From assembly GCF_037893015.1 (NCBI RefSeq), contig NC_133660.1:162744937-162808936 (forward strand): a DNA stretch of 64,000 bases. The letters run 5' to 3'. This stretch comes from Macrotis lagotis (lineage: Eukaryota; Chordata; Mammalia; Peramelemorphia; Peramelidae). How positions within the stretch are numbered: position 1 is the stretch's first letter; each line of letters opens with the position of its first letter. Below the pieces are notes generated by a model, which was not told the DNA's origin, made no database searches, and saw nothing but the letters and a program-made list of their open reading frames with translations. Positions 37,346 to 46,921 of the stretch are shown one piece after another. A program made the position numbers and the translations under genes.

Positions 37346-37407
37346 TTTCATTCAATCATTTATTTATTTATCTATTTATTTATTTGTTTGTTTATTTATT
37401 TATTTTT
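37345..37407. repeat. (TTTA)n microsatellite
   Basis: About 14 tetranucleotides of TTTA with TTTG and TCTA variants. Confidence 0.9.
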
Positions 37408-37509
37408 GTAGAGGCAATTCATGGAAATCATTTACTAATGAGTACAGCACCAATTCCCAGGACATCATAGATCCTTGAAACTGAAATATAAGCATCTTGA
37501 ATATAATCT

Positions 37510-38068
37510 GCTTTGGGAATCAGATGACCTGCCTCAGAATCCTAATTCTTCTACTTGTCATCAGTGGAACAAGGGCAACTTACTTTACTTCTCTGAATCT
37601 CTATTTCCTCCCCTGTAAAATGAGGTTTTGGTACTAGATCATCTTTAAGGGTTTAAATATTTTGACATGATTAGATGATTTTGTAGTTTCTGTATTTCTT
37701 TTTCCCTACTATTCCCTGTTTTTAGGGAAAACAGTACCTTCAGTGGTTGTGGAGCTTTTTCATCACTTTCATCTCTTCTTGGTATTGTGTGCCCTTGTGG
37801 AGGTATCTTGGAATTGTGTAGAAAGAGTCAGGAAGACCTATAGTCAAAACCATCTTTGTGTGATTCTAAGTATCTCTCTTTACCTCTTTATAGCTCAGGC
37901 AACATTCTAGCATAGGAAAATGTGGTGTCCTAGAGAGTGAGTATGTTGTTGACTCGATCATCTTGGGAAAATCCTTTAGCTTGCTGGGCCTCAGTGTCCT
38001 CATCTGTAAAATAAGGGAATTTAACCAGAGGGCCTCTGAGATCCCTTCAAGTTTTCAACCTATGATCT
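37510..38068 (+). mobile_element. Two forward MIR-type SINEs
   Basis: 37510-37660 contains gaatctctatttcctcccctg and gaggttttggtactagatc. 37905-38068 contains cctcagtgtcctcatctgtaa and gagggcctctgagatccc. Confidence 0.65.
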
Positions 38069-38070
38069 TA

Positions 38071-38890
38071 AGTCAGAAGTGTCAATGCAATAAACGAATT
38101 AAAATATAATTGGGGAAAGACACAAACTGAATCAAGGTGAAGTGAGTAAAATCAGGAGAATATTGTACATAGTAACAACAATTCTGTATAATGATCAACT
38201 GTGAATGATTTAGTTATTCTCAACAATTCAATTATCCAAGAGAATTCCAAAGAACTCATGATGAAAATTGTTATATATCTTCAGAGAAAGAACTGATGAA
38301 ATTTGAATGCAGATAGGAGCCTACTATTTTTCACTGAATTTTTTTACATTTTTCTTTTTTTTTTGGTCTTTTTTAAAATTTTTTTTATTTTTTTTCACAT
38401 CATGGCTAATATTGAAGTACATTTTACATGATTACGCACATATAACTTTTTTTTTTTCAAATTACCTTTGTAGGGAGGGAGGAAGTGAAGGAAGAAGGGG
38501 ATTTAGAACTTAAAATTTATCTAAAAATAATGTTAAAAATGTCTTTACATGTAATTGGGGAAAAATAAAAAACAATTAAAGTATAACGGAGAAATATTTA
38601 ACAAAATATAAAAATCCAACAGAACATAGAAGTGGTTTTGCTTAGTCAATGTGCTCTAGCAGGAATACTGACATACACCTTAGTGACCCCTATTTCTTTT
38701 TTTTGGGGGGGTTGCAAGGCAATGTGGTTAAGTGACTTGCCCAAAGCCACACAGCTAGGTAATTATTAAGTGTCTGAGATTGGATTTGCACTCAGGTCTT
38801 CCTGACTCCAGGGCTGGTGCTCTATCCACTGCACCACCTAGTTGACCCCTAGTGACCCCTATTTGTATTTCAGTTTGGCATTACTAGACT
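38071..38890 (+). mobile_element. hAT-like DNA transposon broken by an L1 and then a SINE
   Basis: The hAT-like element (same family as 62010-62202) appears in three pieces: 38071-38118, 38574-38695 and 38850-38890. A forward L1 3' end occupies about 38118-38573; imperfect attaaaatataattgg / attaaagtataacgg flanks mark its target site. A reversed tRNA-derived SINE occupies 38696-38849 with perfect flanks tagtgacccctattt (38681-38695, 38850-38864). Confidence 0.8.
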
Positions 38891-38934
38891 AAATCATAGC
38901 TGTTCTATGCTTTGACATTTCTCTCTATACATTT

Positions 38935-39386
38935 CTCTCATCTAAGTTATTTTTTTAAATTTATTTTTATTAAAGATATTATTTGAGTTTTACAATTTTC
39001 CCCCAATCTTACTCCCCTGCCCCCATGGAAAGCAATCTGTCAGTCTTTACTTTGTTTCCATGTTGTACCTTGATCCAAATTGGGTGTGATGAGAGAGAAA
39101 TCATATCCTTAAAGAAGAGAAGAGAAGTCTAAGAGGTAACAAGATCAGACAATAAGATATCTGTTTTTTTTTTATAAATTAAAGGGAATAGTCCTTGAAC
39201 TTTGTTCAAACTCCACAGCTCCTTATCTGGATACAGCTGTCACTCTCCTTTGCAGACAGCCCAAAATTGTCCCCGGTTGTTGCACTGATGGAATGAGCGA
39301 GTCCTTTAAGGTTGAACATCGCTCCCATGTTCCTGTTAGAGTGTACAGTGTTTTTCTGGTTCTGCTCTCATCTAAGTTATTTTTTT
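38935..39386 (-). mobile_element. 5'-truncated L1, reverse orientation, with perfect 22 bp target-site duplication
   Basis: The 22 bp beginning ctctcatctaagttat recurs at 38935-38956 and 39365-39386. The 408 bp inside is the L1 3' end in reverse (gagttttacaattttccccc ... gtacagtgtttttctggttc). The perfect flanks indicate a young insertion; the 5' truncation is typical of target-primed reverse transcription. Confidence 0.92.
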
Positions 39387-39389
39387 GGA

Positions 39390-41750
39390 GAGATAATTAT
39401 GATGTCACAGAGCAGAATAGCTTTCATAAAAATAGCAACACAAAAGAATCAATAACAACAAAAGTAGAATCCACTAATTATTAAGAGTTTTCATTTCCCC
39501 AGAAGATAAATGTTTAAAAAAAATCATACAAAACAGTGTCATACAGGTGATAAGAAAAAATTGATTCAACATACAAAGCTTAGTGTGACTCACCCTTGTC
39601 AGCTAAGAGCAATAGTGATGATAGTCATAGATGAAGGGGTGGGGTGGGGTTAGAAGAAGAGAAGAATATTATGATGATTTAGCTCTTTATGTGCCTTGGT
39701 CTAATCTGGTTCTGTCTAAATCCACAATGTCTGTTCCCATAAAGAATGGCCCCAGGAGGCTTAGACAAGTCTTAGATCATTCTGGCCCTTAGGATTCCAG
39801 GGAATTATAGATTCCAGGTCCTGGGCAGGTTGGGAGGGTAAGAAAAAGAAGAGAGAACGATTCATTTCACAATTGAGCCCAGAGATCCAGTTTGTTTGGG
39901 GATTCTTGAAACTTTCCTGGAATTCACACTAAAGAAATCTGATCCCCACCCAGGTTAATATATATATTCTGCCATTTTTGGTCACCTATTACAACATGAG
40001 TGAGCTAGGAAAAGATATCAGATCCAGTCTTTAAACAGAACCAGAAGGTGATACCAACATGAAAGAAAATGGTGGCATTAGTTCTATTTTCTTCCACTAG
40101 AAAAAGCTGGGAAGTTTTCCTCATCCCTAGGTGGTAAAAATTGTTGAACTTGAAGTCAGGAAGACTCAAGTTCAAACCCTTCTCCAAACACTTGCTAGCT
40201 ATATGACCAAGTGACCTCCCGTCTATAAAATGGAAATGATAATAGCATCTACATCACAAAGTCTTGTAAAGATCAAATAACACACATAAATATAAATTGT
40301 AGGTATTATTGTTTAAAAAGATTTTTTGCACATGGTTCTAAATAGTTGTGTTAATACATCTCTAGGGACACTAACAAATCAATTAAATACTGAGTTAATA
40401 ATAAAAGTGAAAAGTATTTATTTGAATATTAGATTCTGAATTATTAGATGATCAATCAATTAAGAAAGAATGATATCTATTGTATAATCAATAATGTAAT
40501 TATAGAACTCAGAGAAATCTTAGAGATTGTTATAATATTAGAATTAGATTTGTGATTTTACTGGGATAAAGTAGTTTCCAAAGAGGAAATTTCCTCTACA
40601 AATTCAGATTGGCATTATCACTGAAATTTGTAGCCTTAAAGATTTCCATAGTGCCCTGAGAGGTCACTCTTGCTCATTATATGACTAGCATTTGTTATAG
40701 CTGGGACTTGAATTTAAGTCTTCCTGGGCTCAATATGCTACTTCTCAGAGATATTTACAAGTTTGTTAAAAATGACTTTCTTTGGAGGTATTTAGATGAA
40801 TTCAGGCAAAATCTCATTAAATATAAATAACAACTTTCTTGCAGCATATTTTTTTTAGTTTGTTCTACATCCACACCCTTCATTAGAGCTGCCTAAATTA
40901 TTTTGAGATTATTTAAATTTGCTTCACAATTTAAGCATTTTAGGTTGATGTTCCATCTTCCCTTTTTAAAAATATTTGAAGAATTTATATAGTAGAATTT
41001 CTATGGTCAAAATGGATATTGTAAGACTTTATTGGAGCTTTGATCTCATCAATGAGGGTATCTCTTCAATTTTGTAGGTCAACCCATCTATGCTTGTCCA
41101 ACAGTGCAGCTCTCATTTCTGTTCCTCCCTAAATTCACAAGAATGAAATGAAACAATCTTCCTTGCATTCCTGTGACACTCATGCAGGCTGTCCATTAAT
41201 TGTTCTTTATTGGTTAATCTTTCTTCACAGAATTTATTTTTTGTACCACTTCTTCTGCCATGTAGAACTTTTATTATAGAACTTCCTAGTATTATGGGGT
41301 TTGCTACAATTAGCACATCTTCCCCAACAGTAGCATTTGGAAGACTTTAACATCTTTAGAAAATTCTTTTTTAATGCATCAAATTTCCTCCAGAAGAGAT
41401 ACAGGGGATATTTCCCCCCTGTTTTATGCTTAGATTGATAATATTAATCAAAATAAAGTGACTTCTTGGGTTAACCTTTGAACCAATTTTATGATTGTAA
41501 CTATGTATAAATTGGCACCTAGTAGGCACTTCATAAATCCTTCTTGATTTTCACTAGTAGGAACCTGCTTAATTCCCTTCTAATACTCTTATTATAATGG
41601 TAGATCTTCTCAAAATATTTTTGCATAGATGGAAAATAAGCAAATAAATGGGCAAATATAGATGCTCTCTTGGTCACTATTCCATGGACAACACTTCTTT
41701 GGAATTATTCCTCCTTTCCCCCACCTAAAAACAGATCCATCAGTACTCTC
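39390..41750. other. Mostly unassigned intergenic DNA
   Basis: A forward MIR is visible at 40120-40320 (aagtcaggaagactcaagttc, cccgtctataaaatggaaatg). The remainder has no recognised repeat or gene. Confidence 0.5.
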
Positions 41751-41764
41751 AAAATTGCTTCTTG

Positions 41765-41921
41765 TGGGGCGGCTAGGTGGCACAGTGGATAAAGCACCGG
41801 CCCTGGAGTCAGGAGTACCTGGGTTCAAATCCGGTCGAAGACACTTAATAATTACCTAGCTGTGTGGCCTTGGGCAAGATACTTAACACCATTTGCCTTG
41901 CCAGAAAAAAACCAACTAAAA
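41765..41921 (+). mobile_element. tRNA-derived SINE with 14 bp target-site duplication
   Basis: A near-consensus copy (ggggcggctaggtggcacag ... ccttgccagaaaaaaacc) flanked by aaaattgcttcttg at 41751-41764 and 41922-41935. Confidence 0.93.
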
Positions 41922-42564
41922 AAAATTGCTTCTTGGCTCTCTTCTGTGTTTAGCACTGTTCTCATCCATGTTTACTTCAGTGCTGTTTCCATTAGGATCA
42001 TAATATTAGGGCTAAAATGTAGTTGCTTCATTGTTCTTGATGGTGAAAACAGTTCAATGGAAACTTTATAGACCTTTTCCATATTGTGTCCATTTGTTGT
42101 TCTTTAAGTTTTATTCTTAAATGCCCTTGGGATGATTTTGTTTAGTTGAGTCCCTTGCAAGCTTTCTTTAAAGTTGTTTCCCCTCCTCTTTTTCTGTTTT
42201 ATGAGGTGATACTTCTTGCAATCTTCCATCATCCTTTTCTATAAAATTTTGCAAACAATTGTATATTCTAAACTGGTGTTGATTTTGGCTGCTACATTCT
42301 CTGCTTGGCAAGGAGATCAAATTTTCCTGGTTGAAAGTTTTTAGTTTCTTTTAATCTTTTCATTATGACAATTGATTTACAACAGTTAAACTTCTACATA
42401 AAATTGTTATAAGCCATGTCAATGTCTATATATTATCTTATTTGCATTTTTATGTTTTATTTATATTTTAGTAGCAGTAACTTCCCAATAAACACCCACC
42501 AGAAATATCTCCTAATAACAAAAAATAACAGTTAATCAAAACCATCTAATAGAGCAACTGTTTT

Positions 42565-42720
42565 TTTTTTTTTAGATTTTTTTTTGGTAAGGCAGTGGGG
42601 TTAAATGACTTGCCCAAGGCCACACAACTAGGTAATTATTAAGTGTCTGAGTCAGATTTGAACTCAGCATCTCCTGACTTCAAGGCTGGTGTTCTATTCA
42701 TTGCACCACCTAGCTGCCCC
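42565..42720 (-). mobile_element. tRNA-derived SINE, reverse, with 15 bp target-site duplication
   Basis: Reversed near-consensus copy flanked by tagagcaactgtttt at 42550-42564 and 42721-42735. 41936-42549 before it is unassigned. Confidence 0.93.
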
Positions 42721-42735
42721 TAGAGCAACTGTTTT

Positions 42736-44540
42736 GAATGACATATGCAACATTCTGCACCTGTATTCCACCACCTCTCTTACAAGAGGAGGGTAGCACT
42801 ATTCTATATTTTAGTTAGAGTTTTCTTTATCAGATCCATCCAATGTTTGAAAGATGGAAAATCAATTTTATAATTGTTAGACTTAATTGATAATCATAAT
42901 AGGATAATGTGTTATCTTTTTTAGTAATATTTGTCCTTTAAATTAAAAAAGTTGTACTATAAAATGCTAGCTATCAGTAGAGGAAAGTACTTTGGGATTT
43001 AGAAAAAGGGTAGCCCTTAGTGAAAGGTGGTGAGGAAAACTTGTATGTGCCTAAGAAGCAGTGTAGTTGTAAATATAGCTGGAATGTGGAATCAAACAAA
43101 CATCTGGCAAAACAGTTGTACCCCTCTAGAACAGAAAGTAAACAAAAATATCGGAATAAAGAAAAAGGAAATAAACACCAATCTGCAAGATGAAAATCTA
43201 TAATAAGAAAATTATAGCGGCTGAAAATCAGCAAATCATTGGAGGAAAAAAAAGTAGGTTAAAATAATTTGAATGGTCAAGAGAAAAGGAGACACTTTGG
43301 AGATGGGTGGTGAAGAAAACTTTAGCTGGGTTATTGAAAATCCCTGTGGCAAGTTTTTAATATTTTAAAAAATATTCTAAAATATGAAGACTGGTAAAAG
43401 AGACTAATTGGAATTATATTAGGATAATGCTTTGTTTCAGTGATCCTGGATAACTTTTGCTTTTTTTTTAAGTCAGAAAAATTTGAATATTTAGATTCAG
43501 GTTGTACACATGTCACTTTCCTCAAGAGAATGTTACTTCTTTGAAGGCATTTTGTCTTTGTATCTCAGGTGCTCAGGGACAGTGTTTGCCATAAACTACA
43601 CATGTGATAGATACTTGTTGAGTGAATTCAAAAAATGATGATGAAAATAGAACTGAATATGAAAGAGACTAGTCACAGTCCAATAAACCCTAAGGATTAT
43701 TTTGTTGTTATTCATTCCTTTCAGTCATGTCTGACTTTGTGACCCCATTTGGGATTTTCTTGGTGAAGACCTTTACCTAAGAATTTCTGCAAAGATTTCT
43801 CCTAGTCAATACTGTCTCTTTTTATTCTAGCTACATTGATTTATTATGCAAAAGGTTCTCAATATTACATAATCAAAAGGATTGATCAGTCTTTTATGAT
43901 GTTTCTTTGCTTAAGAATTTATTCCTTAACCAGAATTGTGGAAAGTACTTCCTTCCAATCTCAATTTTTTAAATGTAACCTTTTATATTTTATTCACTCA
44001 TCCTGCATTTGGAACCAATGCCTAAACAATTTTGTGTACAGTGTTCTATTTTTACTGTTGTATCATTTCACAAAAAATCAATTTATAATGACAGTGACAT
44101 TAAATAAGGACAAAAAGATAGAAAAATCACAATTAAGTAAGATAAAATTAATTTTCCTCAGACTTTTTCAAAAGTTTGAGTGGTAGATCAACTTTAGCTT
44201 GATGTCTGGCATTTCTTGTCTTGTTATTGGAGTCATTTTTTTCTTCTCTAGTTTTCAAAATGACTATTTCATGAGTTTGAAATTTCTGGTCTAACATAGA
44301 TAAGTTGTTTTTGGCCAGACAGAAAAGATGGAGGGCAGCAGTAAGGTGCAAAGATCTGAAACGCTGGTCTTGCTGATGCCTCAGTTTATTCATCCCTAAA
44401 ATGGAAGAGAAACACTTTGCCTAGAATAGTGTTTCCCAAGTGATAAACCGTGGGTCCTTGGGGACTAAGGAATTATTTCAAGAAGTCTGCATATTCCTAT
44501 ATAAGTATACGGACCCTCAGGAGAATGAATGTGGAATATT

Positions 44541-44577
<37 letters not shown>

Positions 44578-44832
44578 TCATTTCAAATGTCCCACTGATC
44601 TAAACTACTTCAAAGTTTTTTTTTTAAGTTCTAAAATTCTGTCTCTGATTGAGGTGGTAGAGAGGGAGAGAATAACAACTAGAACTGGGAAGTGAAAATT
44701 GTTTAGGAGATAGGGAAGGTGTTTCCCAGGGCTACCTCTGACTTACTTCTTCTAGACACAAACTCTACCCAGTTTTCTTTCATCAGATTCATCAGTCAAC
44801 AGTTTTAATCAGGTATAAATTTTATTTAAGAT

Positions 44833-44886
<54 letters not shown>

Positions 44887-45090
44887 GGGGGCGTGGGGCA
44901 AAGTAGTAGAGAATAATTTCTTAAAGGAAATTTTTTTTTAAATGAAAATGATTCATTCAGTTTTGGAAAGAGGTGCTGAGGCATCTGGCCAGGCAAATGG
45001 AGGGTTGAATAAATATCAGGAAACATGAGGTAAGATAACTTTTTTTTATTGCTTCATTTCTTATCCTTCAGTGCCATTGCCTAGTTAATT
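42736..45090. other. Intergenic DNA with two microsatellites and small repeat scraps
   Basis: An L2 end scrap is at 43560-43630 and a reversed SINE fragment at 43700-43770 (ccatttgggattttcttggtg). (CA)n lies at 44543-44575 and (TG)n, about 26 units, at 44835-44885. No gene is seen. The 116-codon frame at 43836-44186 has no domain. Confidence 0.6.
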
Positions 45091-46250
45091 CAGACTAAGA
45101 TGGGATGAAGAATCTTTTGGGAGAAGAGAGATTTTAAATTATAAGGTTGATTGCAATTCTTTAAACTGCTAGGATTTGTGTTGGTGTGTGATGAAGTTTC
45201 TGTATGCCTCCCCAAGATCTCCTAGGCACTCTCACTAATTAAAAAAAATCTACATTTTCCCAAGGAAGTAAGAAACATGAAAATCTGCCAGATCCCACAA
45301 TTGAACTCAACATAAACATAGTGTGACTCCTGAAAGATGATGGAAACTGGTGAAAAATCAAGGAGAACAAAATGGAAACTGGAACAAAAAGAAATGTATT
45401 CTAAGACCTTTCCTGCCCCTCCCACCTGAATCACTTAGAAAGGTAGGGAGCCTGAATCAAATCACTATTTCCAGATTTAGGCTCCATCACAAAGTGGAGA
45501 CATAGTAGATGGGACTGACTGATTCTGAGAGGGGCCAGAGTTCCTGCGCAGCTCAGGCTGAACCACCAGAACACTGGAGATGCAAGGAAAACATTTAGGG
45601 GCATAGTTGGATCTGCAATCCAGGCTTCTGACTATGCCTGGCAGGGAGGGGTATAGAAACAAGCACTTCTAAGGAGGAAGTTGTCTTCATCCAAGGCAAG
45701 ATTCCCCCTGCTCATCACGGTAGGGTGAGAGAGGGCTCTCAAAAATAATGAGTAATAATGAGTGCTTAATCAGAGAAGCAGCTGCAGTCTTAGTTCTGGC
45801 TGGACTAGATGGGATTCTCCTCTGTCTAGTCCCGGCATAGGTGCTCCTTTGGAGATGCATCCTCTTTCTGTAGGAATTTGGCAGCCCTCTCTTGGCAGCC
45901 CAGACTCCTCTAGGCTTCTCTACCCCCATCGAAACAGTAGTTAGGACTCATTTAGGGAAGATCACTCCTAAACGGACCTGGGTCCACAAATTGTAGAGAC
46001 CATTGAGACCATCTCATCCTTAGTGTCTCTAAGGGGGGAGGGGCAACCAAAGACATCTCAGGGGATCCTGTGCCTTATACATAATAAGAAATGAATAACC
46101 TGAAGGAACTTTAGATTAGCTAGCTCAGCATCCGAATTGTAGATTCTGAGCCAAGAGGGGAAAGGCGTTGCTAGGGGTCAGGCAGATAGGAACCAGATTC
46201 TCCAAGTCTTATTCAGGATACTTTCTCCTAGACTACTGACGGCTTCGTCT
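45090..46250. other. KDR promoter-proximal upstream DNA
   Basis: About 1.1 kb with rising GC content, no recognised repeat and no supported gene; short frames on both strands are uncorrelated with any family. It is the natural place for proximal regulatory sites, none of which I can name with confidence. Confidence 0.45.
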
Positions 46251-46410
46251 TGGTTAGTGCAACGGGGACCCCTTTTGGAGGCTACAGCGGGGCTCAGAGA
46301 CCGGGAGATGCCCTGTGCACTGGGCCTATCGGAAAGCGTAGCGTTATCTTGGCCAGGTCCAGTGAAATCTTAGCCCGGGCTAGGTAGAGAAGAGGGGCAA
46401 GGCATGGGGG

Positions 46411-46445
46411 TGGGCGGGCCGGGCCTGGCCCCGCCCCGCCCCGCG
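46411..46445 (+). promoter_or_regulatory. Clustered GC boxes in TATA-less KDR promoter
   Basis: A GGGCGGG box (46412-46418) is followed by overlapping CCCCGCCCC boxes (46429-46444). These are Sp1/KLF-type sites about 410 bp upstream of the ATG. No TATA box is seen nearby. The known KDR promoter is TATA-less and Sp1-dependent, so position and type agree. A GATA-type TTATCT lies at 46344-46349. Confidence 0.6.
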
Positions 46446-46499
46446 TGCTCACAAGAGGAGCTGGTGGAGGGGCTGACCCAGCAGAGATTCCCGGGTAGG

Positions 46500-46857
46500 C
46501 CCCCAGGAACGCCAAGCTGCCCCTGGCTGGTCCATTTTTCTCTTCTTTACTTCTTCCATCACTTGCAGCCCTTGGAGAGCTCAGAGCGCCTCCCCGAACC
46601 CACTCAGGGCCCCCCGGGCAACCTCCTCTCCGCTAAGTGAGCCAGTGAGGGGCACCGACCCGGGCACTGAAGCCGGAGGCATCTGCGCCCGGCGCCTTCG
46701 CCCTCCCTCCCGCCCTGACTGGCAGCTCCTGGTCCTGAAAGCGGGGGAGTGACTCCCATCACGCCAGGAACTGGGCAAAGAAAGCCCCCCGAAGCAGAGC
46801 CGGCGCCGGAGCACCTGGTGCTGGAGCACCCGGTGCCGGAGCTGCCCGAGCTGCAGG
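46500..46857 (+). promoter_or_regulatory. KDR: KDR 5' untranslated region (approximate 5' limit)
   Basis: The stretch between the GC boxes and the start codon is GC-rich, has no ATG, and has an in-frame TGA at 46750. Its length fits the roughly 300 nt human 5' UTR, but no transcription start can be fixed from sequence. Three tandem 15 bp units at 46805-46849 precede the ATG. Confidence 0.6.
46805..46849 (+). repeat. Three tandem 15 bp units in the KDR 5' UTR
   Basis: The units are gccggagcacctggt, gctggagcacccggt and gccggagctgcccga, followed by a partial gctgcagg into the start codon. Each contains self-complementary bases (gcacctggtgc), so short RNA hairpins just upstream of the ATG are possible. 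Confidence 0.8.
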
Positions 46858-46921
46858 ATGGAGAGCGCTCGGATGCTTCTGGTCCTCCTGGGGCTCACTG
46901 GCCAGGGCCTGCTGGTCTCAG
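46858..46921 (+). CDS. KDR: KDR exon 1: start codon and signal peptide
   Basis: This exon encodes residues 1-21 plus one base of codon 22. Residues 6-19 ([14 protein letters not shown]) form a hydrophobic secretion signal, with cleavage likely near residues 19-22. The ATG has A at -3 and G at +4, a strong initiation context. An in-frame TGA lies 36 codons upstream at 46750 and there is no ATG between about 46500 and 46858, so this is the first in-frame start. The exon ends at a good donor (gtaagg) in phase 1, the same phase as human exon 1. The signal sequence itself is diverged, as is usual. I count it one codon shorter than the human exon as I remember it. Confidence 0.93.
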
